Of a DNA stretch of 64,000 nt, positions 16,198-25,231 are shown one piece after another. Position 1 is the stretch's first letter; each line of letters begins with the position of its first letter. Position numbers and translations under genes: made by a program. Origin of the DNA: CBDATA01 sp965215615 (lineage in GTDB: Bacteria; Acidobacteriota; Vicinamibacteria; Marinacidobacterales; Marinacidobacteraceae); assembly GCA_965215615.1 (NCBI GenBank), contig OZ244068.1, positions 1,302,001 to 1,366,000 of the forward strand, read 5' to 3'. A model generated the notes under the pieces. The model had not been told where the DNA came from. It saw nothing but the letters and a program-made list of their open reading frames with translations, and searched no databases.

Positions 16198-19100
16198 CCT
16201 TCACCCGAAGGCGGAAGCACGGCCAGCCGGTGCCGACCCCACTGGATCTCCGGCTGGTGGTGGCGGGCAGTCCTGGCGGCTTCTTGCCAGAGTGCTGGCG
16301 GCAGGTATTCCGCGAGACCTTTCGTCTTGTAGGGGGTACCGCTCTTTGTGAACGAAATCGCCCCGGACAGGGTCAGACTCTTCCCGGCGCGAGTCAATGC
16401 CACGTAGAGGCAGCGGCGCTCTTCGGCGCTCGACCGTCCGTCGTCGCGAATATCCCAGTCGCTCGATTCCTTGATGAGGGAGACACTCCAGCGGCCGTCG
16501 TCTCCCTCCTGAACCCGAAGGCTATCGCCGCTGCCGCCGGATTTCCCGTTCAGATCCACGAGCAGCACGTGGTCGAATTCGAGTCCCTTGGCGGCGTGGA
16601 TGGTGAGCGCCTGCACGGCACCGGTCACGGTGATCGGTGCCTGGGTTGCATCGTGTCCGCCCGTCGCTGCCGTCTCGAGGTGGTGGGCCGCTGCCCGGAA
16701 GGTGGTGAATCCGCCGGCCTCTACCTGACGCAGGTGCTGGATCACTTTTTCGACATTGGCGGCCTGCTGTTCTCCGGCGAAGGGGTCTCCGCCGCCGCTC
16801 TGCCGGGCCCGTTCCTGGTACCTGGTCGTTTCCAGGATGCGCCGGAGGGTCAACGAGGGGGCTCGCTGCTTCGCCCAGAGGAGCCACTGGACAGTCTGGG
16901 CGGAGGCTTCCCGAAGCACCGGGTCCTTGGTGACCCCGGTTCCTCGCAGGAGTTCGCTGAACGAGTTGCTGTCCGTCCGATGCGCGATCAGCATCCGTGC
17001 CGGAATCGCGAAAAAGCGCGACCGCAGCAGTTCCACGGCGCGGAGGTCCGAATACGGCCGCGCGAGGAACCGGCAGAGCGCGATGAGATCCCGGACTTCG
17101 GAGGTATCGAAGAATCCGCCTCCCTTCACCAGGAAGGTGGGGATGCCGCGCCGTTCCACCGCTTCGCGATACCGGCCCAGCAGGTTTCCTCGCCGGGCGA
17201 GGATGGCGATCTCGTCCAGGGGAGTCCCGTTCTCGACGAGCGTCTCGATCCTCCGGGCGATCTTCCGGGCCGCTTCGTCGTGATCCTCGGCGCAGGCGAT
17301 GCTCAGCGGAACGGCCTCGGCAAGCGGGTCTTCGTGAAGAGCCGGTTCCTCGGGGAATTGATCCTCGGCTTCGTAGCGGAACTTCCAGCCCGCGTCGGTC
17401 TCGTCGCTTTCCGCCACGGCTTTCCCGACATCGTTCACGAACGACCGCAAGGGAGCGTTGGAGCGGAAATTCCAGCGCAGCACGACCCCCGGCCGATGCC
17501 CGGAGTGCAGTGACCTCCGGATCCATTTCTCGGCGTTCCCGAGGATCTCGACGCGGGCATTGCGGAACCGGTAGATGGATTGCTTGTGGTCGCCCACCAC
17601 GAAAAGGGTGGGAGACCGGAGTTTTCCTTTGGTGACCTCGTGGACCATCTCGGCGGCGAGCCCTTCGCCGCTGGTCCACGGCCCGGCGATGGCGCGAAGG
17701 AGTTCCCACTGCGGATCACTCGTGTCCTGGAACTCGTCGAGCAGCAGGTGGTGGTAGCGCGCTTCCAGTCGAAACTTGCTCTCGGCGAACTCTCCGGTGT
17801 TCCTGAAGAGGCGGATGGCGGCGAGGGTGAGGTCGTCGAAGTCCATCACTCCCTGTTCTTCCTTGAGCGTCTGGTACTCCTTCTCCACCGCTTGCAGAAA
17901 GCGCCAGACCGGCGGGAAGACGCGTTCTTCGAGCGCATCCGACCAGTCCTGTTCGAAGCTGCGGAACACCTCCTTGAGTTCGCGGTACTCCGTCTCGACC
18001 GGCTTGACACCCGGCCTCACATGCCTGGGCCAGGTCTTGTTCTTGAGCGCGAACCAGTTCGCGAGGAACTCCCGGTCGAGCGCATCCCGCGAACCGGACT
18101 GGGTCCGGAAGCTGAGCGCCAATCGCACCGGGAGAGGAATGGGCGCAGCAAACCCTTCGAGAAACCGCTCGGCCTCGGCCGCTACCGGGGCGAACCGTTC
18201 GCGGAGTTCCGGAAGCGTCGGCGCGGTTTGTTCGGACCGCCGGGTGGCCTCCTGCTCGAAGATGCGTCTCCAGGTCAGTCGGTTTCCGAGATAGCTGCCT
18301 GCGATCATGTTCAGGATGCGGGGACTCTTGCCGAGCAGCGGCAACTCGGCGAGCAGCTTCCGGTCCAGTTCGGTGGCCCCGCCCAGCACTCGCTGGATGG
18401 CTTCTTGCTGGAACACCGGCATCTGCCGTTCGTCGAGGACCTCGGCTCCCGGAGCGACCCCTGCATCGAGCGGGAACTCGCGGATCAGCCCGAGGTGGAA
18501 GGCATCCAGGGTCGAGACGGAAATCTCGGCCAGATCCGCTCGCTGTCCCACTTCTTTCGCAAGGAGCTTCAGGATCCGCTCCTTCATTTCCGCGGCGGCC
18601 TTTCGGGTGAAGGTGAGCGCGAGGATGTGGCGCGGCGGGACACCGTCCTCGACGAGGGCGACGTAGCGCTTCGTCAACACGGTCGTTTTCCCGGTTCCGG
18701 CGGAGGCGCGGAGGAGAACGTGTCGCCTCGTGTCGGCAGCCGCGACCCGCGCATCCTGATCGGGCGGCGTGAAGCTGGACCGTTCCTTCTCGCCGGTGTC
18801 CTTGCCTTTCCATCGGTTTCGACCCGTCTTCACGACCTCCGGGGGCTTCTCCGGCAGGTCGGGGCGGATGGCGAGCGGCCAGTCGAAGGGTGCGGGGTCT
18901 TTCACCGGGAATGCGCCTTCGGCGAGCCCGTTGCGGATGTCCGTGATCTTCTCGTCCAGCTTGCCGATATCTCCGTGCTCGGCCCACTCCCGATCCCGGA
19001 AGAACGGAATGGCCACGTTGGTTGCTCCCTCGATCCGGGCATAGAGTCTCGCCTGAAGAAATGCCGCATCAACTCCCGCCTTCGAGCCGGACTTGAATTC

Positions 19101-21548
19101 CATGATGCGGAGGCCGTCCGATGTCCGGTCCACCCGGTCGGCGGACCCTCTCACCCGAAGCGCCGGGAGCGACCCGGTCGCCGGCTCCACGACCCCCTCC
19201 AGCTTCTTTTCCGCCTCGACCGGTTCGCTCGGTCCCCGTGCGCCTTCTTCGCGGAGAAACCACTCGAGGGCCGATGGATGCGCTTCTCCTCCGAAGAGCC
19301 AGAGTTCCTCGGCGGCGCGCTCCTCGTCGCTCAGGTTCGGATCTTCGAGTTCGCGGTAGCGCTCCCGGAAGAAAGCGAGCGCCTCGTCGAGGTTTTCCTC
19401 GCGGACAGGGCCGTGCTTCTCGAAGAACGGCCGGGACGCTTCCGCCATGAGGCCATGCAGCCGGCTGCCGCGAGCCCGCTGGGAGACAGTGTCGGTGAGA
19501 GCCTCCTCGCCCCGTAGCCAGAGCACCCTTTCGAGAAAGAACTGCGCCGGGTTCCGGTCATAGAGGACGAGACCCGACGGAGACTGGGAACGCTCCAGAT
19601 CCACCGAACCCGGAACCGTTCGTTCGAGGCTCCGGGGCAGGGGCTCCACGTCCACGGCTTCTTCTTTTTGAGCACTCCACGCGAGCGTCTCCCGCTCTCC
19701 CTCGGGTTTTGGAAAGATCGGAGACGGAGTGGCGGGAAAACCGTCTTCGAGTTCCGCACGGGTGAACCCGGCGACTTCCCGGGGGAGGTCGCGGAAGTGG
19801 CGAAGAAGCCGGATTTCGCGTTCCCGGGCCCTGCCGATGCGATTCCGGGTGGCGGGTGCCAGAACGGAATTGGGCAGGAACACGTTGCCGGGTCGCGGGC
19901 CGGGCCAGTCGGCATCTCCCGCTCCGAGAAGGATCAGGCAGTCGTAATCCCCGAAGGGAGCGTCCTCGGCGACGACGATCCGAACCCCTTCATTTCCCGG
20001 GTAGCGATCCGTGCGATGCCGACGAAGTTGGCGACGGACCCGATCCCGGAAACGCGCCGGGTCTCCCACCGGGATGTCCGGAAGCGAATCATCGGCCGCC
20101 TGCCGGAGTGCGTTCATCGCCTGGTTTGGCGGATCGGAAACGTGCTTTTCAACGAAGCGGATCAGGCATCCGACCGCCTTGGGGAAAGGCGTCGCCTCGT
20201 CGCGGATCGGTGCGAGGTCGCGAGACCAGGCCGCGAAGTGTGCGATCGCCTTCGCCGCGCTCCGGAGTTCCTCTCCAGCTCGCCTTTCGCGGTTTTGATC
20301 GCTCGCCGAATACTTCCTGGCGAGTGTGCGCATCCGCTCCGCCAGCGCGTCGAGCTGCTCCGGCTCGTGCGTATCCGCGATCTCCTCCCGGGCGAGGCGG
20401 TACTCGGCGATCTCGGCGAGTTCTCCCGGTGCTTCCACGCCGCGGAAAAAAGGACTTCGCAGCAGGGCGAACCCGTTCGTGAGGCGGCCGGGTTCCTCCG
20501 CGAACCGGAGTGCGTCGTCGAGTCCGGCCGGCCACGGCTCCGAAGCCAGAGAGGGCTGGATGCGGGTCCGGAAGGGGATTCCGGCCTCCCGGAGATTCGC
20601 GGCGAGATCGTCGAGATAGACCTCGGGAGAACGGGCCGCTACGGCGCAGCGGTCCCACTCTCCGCCGTAAGCCCTGAGCATCGCGGCGGCGGCGCGGGCT
20701 TCCCCCGCCCGGTCGGTCGCGGCGAACGGCTCGTTCGCGGGTTCGAAGAGGCGGGGCTTCGTCCCGTCTCCGGATTCTCCCCGTTCTTCGAAGGCCCAGC
20801 CTTCGGGCAGCGCCGGAACGGGATCGCCTTCGAGCAACAGGATGGAAAGCGGCGCGCCGGTCGAGAGCGTGCCGAAGAGCTGCGCGTCGGCGAGGCCGAC
20901 CGTCTGGTCACCGACGACCACCACCTCCGACCACGTCGGCTTCGGGGGAGTCTCGAGAAGCTGGCGCCGGGCCCGATCGAAATCCACCTTCCCCGATGCC
21001 GCGAGGCCCTCCTCGTACTGCTCGTGGACGCGCTCGATCCACCGGGTCAGTTCAAGGAGACGTGCGGCCCCCTGGTCAGCCTCGGCTGGGTCGCTGAAAG
21101 TACTGATGGCGCAGTCCACGAACGCCCGGAACGAAGGGCGATCCACCTCGACCTCCCGGTCGCCCGCCTGTTCGTCGAGAAGACGAAGCAGCGGGCCGGA
21201 GAGGCGGAGAGGATTTCCTTTCGGCGCACCTTCTTCGCCCGCGGCGTGGAGCAGGGCATCTTCCATCAACAGCGAGCGTTCGAGTGGGGTGGCCAATCGG
21301 GTGGGCGGATCGGCGCGGAGCAGCAGTTCGGCGAGCGCTTCGGCGGTGGTCCGGATACCGGGCAGCTCAGCCGCCTGTCCACCCGCTTCGAGCAGCAGCC
21401 CGCGGAGTGCCTCTTCGAGGGCGGCGCGCGCACCGGGAGTGGGAGTCAGGATGAGTTTCCCAGCGGGGGCTTTTTCTGCGTCTTTCGCGAGGCTCGCCCG
21501 GAGCCCGCGCCAGTCCGGGAAGCGAAGGACGCAGATCTGATTCGGCAT
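16194..21548 (-). CDS. Single-chain AddB-AddA fusion: PD-(D/E)XK nuclease plus UvrD/RecB-type helicase
   Basis: One uninterrupted frame of 1784 residues. Residues 1 to about 900 follow AddB: an inactive helicase-like half (TPTPGARAALEEALR where a Walker A would be; DCLILLGAGDADWPG), then a nuclease domain with RVRGSADRVDR and the catalytic EFKSG near 816. The family's iron-sulphur Cys near the nuclease entry is replaced (YDRNPAQFFLERVL). Residues about 930-1784 follow AddA: Walker A SAGTGKTT near 949, DEFQDT near 1271, GDHKQSIYRFR, TIHAAKGLEFDHV near 1654 and YVALTRAGKSL near 1713, all intact. The chain ends before the usual AddA nuclease domain. AddAB resects double-strand breaks for RecA. 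The ATG at 21548 was chosen because frame further upstream lies antisense to the NagZ gene. Confidence 0.85.
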   Translation of the reverse strand: MPNQICVLRFPDWRGLRASLAKDAEKAPAGKLILTPTPGARAALEEALRGLLLEAGGQAAELPGIRTTAEALAELLLRADPPTRLATPLERSLLMEDALLHAAGEEGAPKGNPLRLSGPLLRLLDEQAGDREVEVDRPSFRAFVDCAISTFSDPAEADQGAARLLELTRWIERVHEQYEEGLAASGKVDFDRARRQLLETPPKPTWSEVVVVGDQTVGLADAQLFGTLSTGAPLSILLLEGDPVPALPEGWAFEERGESGDGTKPRLFEPANEPFAATDRAGEARAAAAMLRAYGGEWDRCAVAARSPEVYLDDLAANLREAGIPFRTRIQPSLASEPWPAGLDDALRFAEEPGRLTNGFALLRSPFFRGVEAPGELAEIAEYRLAREEIADTHEPEQLDALAERMRTLARKYSASDQNRERRAGEELRSAAKAIAHFAAWSRDLAPIRDEATPFPKAVGCLIRFVEKHVSDPPNQAMNALRQAADDSLPDIPVGDPARFRDRVRRQLRRHRTDRYPGNEGVRIVVAEDAPFGDYDCLILLGAGDADWPGPRPGNVFLPNSVLAPATRNRIGRAREREIRLLRHFRDLPREVAGFTRAELEDGFPATPSPIFPKPEGERETLAWSAQKEEAVDVEPLPRSLERTVPGSVDLERSQSPSGLVLYDRNPAQFFLERVLWLRGEEALTDTVSQRARGSRLHGLMAEASRPFFEKHGPVREENLDEALAFFRERYRELEDPNLSDEERAAEELWLFGGEAHPSALEWFLREEGARGPSEPVEAEKKLEGVVEPATGSLPALRVRGSADRVDRTSDGLRIMEFKSGSKAGVDAAFLQARLYARIEGATNVAIPFFRDREWAEHGDIGKLDEKITDIRNGLAEGAFPVKDPAPFDWPLAIRPDLPEKPPEVVKTGRNRWKGKDTGEKERSSFTPPDQDARVAAADTRRHVLLRASAGTGKTTVLTKRYVALVEDGVPPRHILALTFTRKAAAEMKERILKLLAKEVGQRADLAEISVSTLDAFHLGLIREFPLDAGVAPGAEVLDERQMPVFQQEAIQRVLGGATELDRKLLAELPLLGKSPRILNMIAGSYLGNRLTWRRIFEQEATRRSEQTAPTLPELRERFAPVAAEAERFLEGFAAPIPLPVRLALSFRTQSGSRDALDREFLANWFALKNKTWPRHVRPGVKPVETEYRELKEVFRSFEQDWSDALEERVFPPVWRFLQAVEKEYQTLKEEQGVMDFDDLTLAAIRLFRNTGEFAESKFRLEARYHHLLLDEFQDTSDPQWELLRAIAGPWTSGEGLAAEMVHEVTKGKLRSPTLFVVGDHKQSIYRFRNARVEILGNAEKWIRRSLHSGHRPGVVLRWNFRSNAPLRSFVNDVGKAVAESDETDAGWKFRYEAEDQFPEEPALHEDPLAEAVPLSIACAEDHDEAARKIARRIETLVENGTPLDEIAILARRGNLLGRYREAVERRGIPTFLVKGGGFFDTSEVRDLIALCRFLARPYSDLRAVELLRSRFFAIPARMLIAHRTDSNSFSELLRGTGVTKDPVLREASAQTVQWLLWAKQRAPSLTLRRILETTRYQERARQSGGGDPFAGEQQAANVEKVIQHLRQVEAGGFTTFRAAAHHLETAATGGHDATQAPITVTGAVQALTIHAAKGLEFDHVLLVDLNGKSGGSGDSLRVQEGDDGRWSVSLIKESSDWDIRDDGRSSAEERRCLYVALTRAGKSLTLSGAISFTKSGTPYKTKGLAEYLPPALWQEAARTARHHQPEIQWGRHRLAVLPPSGEG

Positions 21549-21584
21549 CGGGAGAGAGTACCCCCGCCCGGATACTCTCCCGCC

Positions 21585-24443
21585 ATGCTCCGAGCCCGAA
21601 ATTCGCTCTTTGCCCTCCTGATCGTTTCTGGCTGCGGCGACGGAGATCCTGCCCTTCGTCTCCTCGACCAAATGAGCCTCGAGGAGCGGGTCGGGCAATT
21701 GGTGATGCCGCGGGCACCCGCCCGTTTCCACAACGAGCGGGATCCGGAGTGGCGGGCGCTCCTGGCTCTCGCCGCTTCCGGGCAGATCGGCGGTGTGGTG
21801 GTGTTTGCGGGGAACCCCGAGGGGACCCGAAATGTGACGCGGGCGCTGAGCGAAGCCGCGAACGTGCCGATGCTGGTGGCGGCGGACTACGAGTGGGGCT
21901 CGGCGATGCGTACCGAGGGTGGAATCCGGTTTCCGCCGGCGATGCAGGCGGGAGCCGAGCCGGATCCGGAAGCGCTCTACCGCCAGGGAGCGATCACCGC
22001 CCGCGAGTCGCGGGCCGTCGGGGTGCATCTGGTTCTGGCCCCGGTGCTGGATGTCCTCCAGTCCTCGGAGAGCGAGGTGATCGGCACCCGCTCGTTCGGT
22101 GGGGATCCGGTGGTCGTCGGAAAGCTCGGCGCGGCGTTCATCCGGGGGGTGGAGGAGAACGGGGCGCTCGCCACCGCGAAGCATTTTCCGGGTCACGGCG
22201 GCACCGCCACCGACAGCCACCATCGGTTGGCGCAGGTTCCGGCTTCGCGGGAGCATCTCGACCGGTTCGATCTCGCGCCTTTCCGGGAAGCGATCGCCGC
22301 CGGTGTCTCCGCGGTCATGCCCGGCCATCTTGCAGTGCCGGCGCTCGATGGCCGTGCGGATCGTCCGGCGGTCCTTTCGCCGGAAATCCTCGGCGGATTG
22401 TTGCGGGGAGAGATGGACTTCGACGGACTGGTGGTCAGCGATGCGCTCGAAATGGAGGGGGCCCGCGGCGGGCGGTTCGACGGCGAGGTCGCGGTGGATG
22501 CGGTGGCTTCCGGGGTGGATGTAGTTCTCGTCCCCAGAGATCCGCTGGTGGCTTACCAGTCGCTCGTCCGGGGAGTGCGCGAGGGGCGGCTTGCCGAAGA
22601 GCGGGTCGCCGAAGCGACACTCCGGGTGCTCCGGGCCAAGGAGCGGCTGGGCCTCCTCGAAGGAACGCCACCTTCCGATCTCCATCAGGCGTTCGGGGAT
22701 CCGACGGACCGGGAGTGGGCGGATTCCCGCTTCCGGCACGGTCTCACTTTGGTTCGGGATCCGGGAGATCTGCTTCCGTTTTCCGGTCCGCCGCCTTCCG
22801 TCTTCCTGGTCGAAATTGCACGTGAAGGCCCTTATGAACCCGACCGTCGCCCGCTCCGCGCCGAGCTGCGGCGCCGGGGTGTCTGGTCCGGGATGCTTTC
22901 CGCGCGCGCCCACGGCGCACTTCCCCGACGTGAACTCGAAGTGCGGGCACGAAATGCGGACCGGGTGCTCCTCGCCGATTACCGCCGCTACGGCGACGGA
23001 CTTCCGGAAGAGCTCCGGGAGGCGCTCGATCCTCATCGGCAGAAGCTGGTTGCGGTCTCCTTCGGGAACCCGGTGACGCTGCGGAACACTCCAGACGGGG
23101 CCGCTATCCTGCTCGCCTGGGACGGAGCCGAGGCAAGTCAGCAGGCCGCCGCCGAGGCGCTTTTCGGAGAGGTGGAGGTTCGTGGACATCTTCCGATTCC
23201 GGTCGGCCGCCATGAGCCGGGAACGGGGCTGCTTCAGCCCGCGTTTCGGCAGGAGCTTCGTCCGGCGACACCCGAGGAGGTCGGCATGAGTCCGGAAGGC
23301 GTGGAGAAAATCCGACAGGTCCTTCGAGACGCCATCACCGCCGGTGTGACTCCCGGCGCGAGCGCCATCGTCGTCCGGCGCGGCCGGATCGTTCTCGAAG
23401 AAGGGTTCGGGCATCAGGCCTGGGAGGAAAGTTCGCCGGAAGTGACCCCGGAAACGATCTATGACCTCGCGTCGCTGACCAAGGTGGTCGGAACGACGAC
23501 GCTCGTGATGATGCTGGTCGAGGACGGGCTTCTCGACATCGAGTTGCCGGTGAGCGCCTACCTGCCCGAGTTTCTCGACCGCGCACCGACGGAGGAAGAG
23601 CGCCTTCGTCGGGAGCAGGTCACGGTGACGGACCTTCTGACCCACTCTTCCGGGTTGCCGGCGTGGTTCCAGTTCTATCTGGAGTTCGATCCGGAGGCGA
23701 AGGGACTTCCGCTTCCCGAGGCGCGGAGGCTGGTGCTGGATCGGATTCTTGCCGCGGAGTCCGACTACGAGCTACGGACACGCACCGTGTATTCGGACAA
23801 CGGCCTGCTCCTGCTCGGCGAAATCATCGAAAGGACATCAGGGGTCGGGCTGGATTCTCTGGTCCGGGATCGCATCTTCGCTCCGCTCGGGATGAAGGAC
23901 ACCGGCTACCGTCCGGACCCGGCGCTCTTGCCGCGCATCGCTCCGACCGAGGACAACCCGTGGCGCGGCCGGATGGTTCGCGGGCAGGTCCACGACGAAA
24001 ACACCGTCGTGCTCGGGGAAGTGGCGGCGCACGCCGGACTCTTCAGCACCACGGGCGACCTTGCGACGTTCCTCCAGATGCTGCTGAACGGAGGCTCGAT
24101 GAGGGGGCAGCGTCTGCTCCGAGGCGACACGATTGCCCGTTTCACCCGCCGGGCGAACCTCGTCCCCGGAAGCAGCCGGGCGCTCGGCTGGGATACTCCG
24201 TCGAGGAGCGCGTCCGGCGGCCCGTCCTCGGCGGGGGATTATTTCTCGGCTTCCTCTTACGGCCACACCGGCTTCACCGGAACCTCGATCTGGGTGGATC
24301 CGGAGCGCGAGCTCTTCGCGGTGCTTCTGACCAACCGTGTCCACCCCACCCGCGAGAACGACGGCATCTTCCGGCTGCGTCCGGCCTTCCACGATGCGGT
24401 GGCTCTCGCCGTGACCGACGAAGCGGTGATTCCGCGGGAATGA
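21585..24443 (+). CDS. Lipoprotein fusion of GH3 N-acetylglucosaminidase (NagZ-like) and serine hydrolase of the beta-lactamase fold
   Basis: A 952-residue lipoprotein (lipobox VSGC, Cys17). The N-terminal half is GH3 of the NagZ type: Lys199-His200 and His204 in KHFPGHGG, TDSHH just after, and nucleophile Asp286 in VVSDALEMEG. The C-terminal half from about 575 is a class C beta-lactamase-like serine hydrolase with Ser630-x-x-Lys633 (SLTK), Tyr736-Ser-Asp-Asn739 and His894-Thr-Gly. In Bacillus subtilis, nagZ and the serine-hydrolase amidase amiE are neighbouring genes that strip GlcNAc and the peptide from muropeptides. The same two activities on one chain fit peptidoglycan turnover outside the inner membrane. 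The start is 36 bp from that of the divergent AddBA gene. Confidence 0.88.
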   Translation: MLRARNSLFALLIVSGCGDGDPALRLLDQMSLEERVGQLVMPRAPARFHNERDPEWRALLALAASGQIGGVVVFAGNPEGTRNVTRALSEAANVPMLVAADYEWGSAMRTEGGIRFPPAMQAGAEPDPEALYRQGAITARESRAVGVHLVLAPVLDVLQSSESEVIGTRSFGGDPVVVGKLGAAFIRGVEENGALATAKHFPGHGGTATDSHHRLAQVPASREHLDRFDLAPFREAIAAGVSAVMPGHLAVPALDGRADRPAVLSPEILGGLLRGEMDFDGLVVSDALEMEGARGGRFDGEVAVDAVASGVDVVLVPRDPLVAYQSLVRGVREGRLAEERVAEATLRVLRAKERLGLLEGTPPSDLHQAFGDPTDREWADSRFRHGLTLVRDPGDLLPFSGPPPSVFLVEIAREGPYEPDRRPLRAELRRRGVWSGMLSARAHGALPRRELEVRARNADRVLLADYRRYGDGLPEELREALDPHRQKLVAVSFGNPVTLRNTPDGAAILLAWDGAEASQQAAAEALFGEVEVRGHLPIPVGRHEPGTGLLQPAFRQELRPATPEEVGMSPEGVEKIRQVLRDAITAGVTPGASAIVVRRGRIVLEEGFGHQAWEESSPEVTPETIYDLASLTKVVGTTTLVMMLVEDGLLDIELPVSAYLPEFLDRAPTEEERLRREQVTVTDLLTHSSGLPAWFQFYLEFDPEAKGLPLPEARRLVLDRILAAESDYELRTRTVYSDNGLLLLGEIIERTSGVGLDSLVRDRIFAPLGMKDTGYRPDPALLPRIAPTEDNPWRGRMVRGQVHDENTVVLGEVAAHAGLFSTTGDLATFLQMLLNGGSMRGQRLLRGDTIARFTRRANLVPGSSRALGWDTPSRSASGGPSSAGDYFSASSYGHTGFTGTSIWVDPERELFAVLLTNRVHPTRENDGIFRLRPAFHDAVALAVTDEAVIPRE

Positions 24444-24459
24444 AAAGTCGCGGGAAGTG

Positions 24460-24488
24460 TTGACATGGCGCGTTGGTCGGAATAACTT
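24460..24488 (+). promoter_or_regulatory. Candidate vapBC promoter
   Basis: TTGACA at 24460-24465 is a perfect -35 box, followed after 17 bases by TAACTT as a weak -10. The stretch 24480-24508 is strikingly AT-rich for this genome and holds two CTTACA copies (24486-24491 and 24497-24502), which could be operator half-sites for the antitoxin. This is pattern evidence only. Confidence 0.45.
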
Positions 24489-24519
24489 ACAAAAGTCTTA
24501 CATTTTTGAGAGGTGCCAA

Positions 24520-24795
24520 ATGGCGACTTCAGAACATCTCTCGACCCGGATGTCCACCAAAGGGCAGGTCGTGCTTCCGGTGGCGATCCGGAGAGAACTG
24601 GGATGGGGGCCTGGCACCCGACTCACGGTAGAGCAGGGTCAGGGCGCGGTCATCCTCCGGGAAGGACCGCCCGTTCCGAGGACACGTCCGGAAGACGTAA
24701 GAGGCTGTCTCGCTTGGCGGGGCCCTGCCAAGTCGCTCGATGAGATGGATGCCGGTGTCATGGCGGAAGCCAGGCGGCGTCATGCTGGCGGTTGA
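24520..24795 (+). CDS. AbrB/SpoVT-fold antitoxin (VapB-like)
   Basis: This 91-residue protein starts at an ATG behind GAGAGG (24508-24513). Residues about 10-50 form the swapped-hairpin AbrB/MazE DNA-binding fold: STKGQVVLPVAIRRELGWGPGTRL. The C-terminal tail (PRTRPEDVRGCLAWRGP...) is the toxin-binding part in such antitoxins. It overlaps the PIN-domain toxin gene by 14 bp, the usual VapBC layout. It should neutralise the toxin and repress its own promoter. Note that the ATG at 24520 rather than the upstream frame start was used because of the ribosome site. Confidence 0.85.
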   Translation: MATSEHLSTRMSTKGQVVLPVAIRRELGWGPGTRLTVEQGQGAVILREGPPVPRTRPEDVRGCLAWRGPAKSLDEMDAGVMAEARRRHAGG

Positions 24796-25168
24796 TACCA
24801 ACGTCATCGTCCGTTATCTGACGGGTGACGACAGGCAGCAGGCCGAGCGAGCCGCGGCGGTCATCGAATCGGGAGAGATCTTCGTGAGCAGGACCGTTCT
24901 CCTGGAATGTGACTGGGTTCTCCGCAGTGTTTTCGGCTTCACCGGAAAAGAAGCGGCCGAGGCTCTGAGGGCGTTCATGGGCTTGCCGGGTGTTACGTTC
25001 GAGAGCCCGAAACAATGCGCGGAAGCCTTGGCACGCACTTTGGCGGGGATGGATTTCGCCGACGCTCTTCATCTGGGTGCTGCGGCACACTGCGAGACGA
25101 TGTTCACGTTCGATCAGGGATTCATCAAGGCTACCCGAGGCGTACCGGTTCGCGTGACCGAGCCCTGA
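24782..25168 (+). CDS. PIN-domain ribonuclease toxin (VapC-like)
   Basis: This 128-residue PIN-domain protein has the acidic catalytic set: Asp in AVDTNVIVRYL at the N-terminus, Glu in LLECDWVLRS, Asp in GMDFADALHLG, and Asp in TFDQGFIKA. VapC toxins cut tRNA or rRNA until the antitoxin blocks them. The ATG at 24782 gives the standard short N-terminus; longer starts run into the antitoxin. All key residues are present, so it should be active. Confidence 0.88.
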   Translation: MLAVDTNVIVRYLTGDDRQQAERAAAVIESGEIFVSRTVLLECDWVLRSVFGFTGKEAAEALRAFMGLPGVTFESPKQCAEALARTLAGMDFADALHLGAAAHCETMFTFDQGFIKATRGVPVRVTEP

Positions 25169-25231
25169 TTCAAGGCGCAGGCGACGCGCGCCGACGGACC
25201 GGGTTGCTCCTGTTCGGCGAGATCTCCGGGT

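Noticed and set aside
21549..23645. N-terminal extension of the AddBA frame to 23645 (2483 residues in all)
   Set aside because: That part lies antisense to the intact NagZ/serine-hydrolase gene, and its sequence is low-complexity Arg/Pro-rich like other shadow frames. The ATG at 21548 begins a family-like N-terminus.
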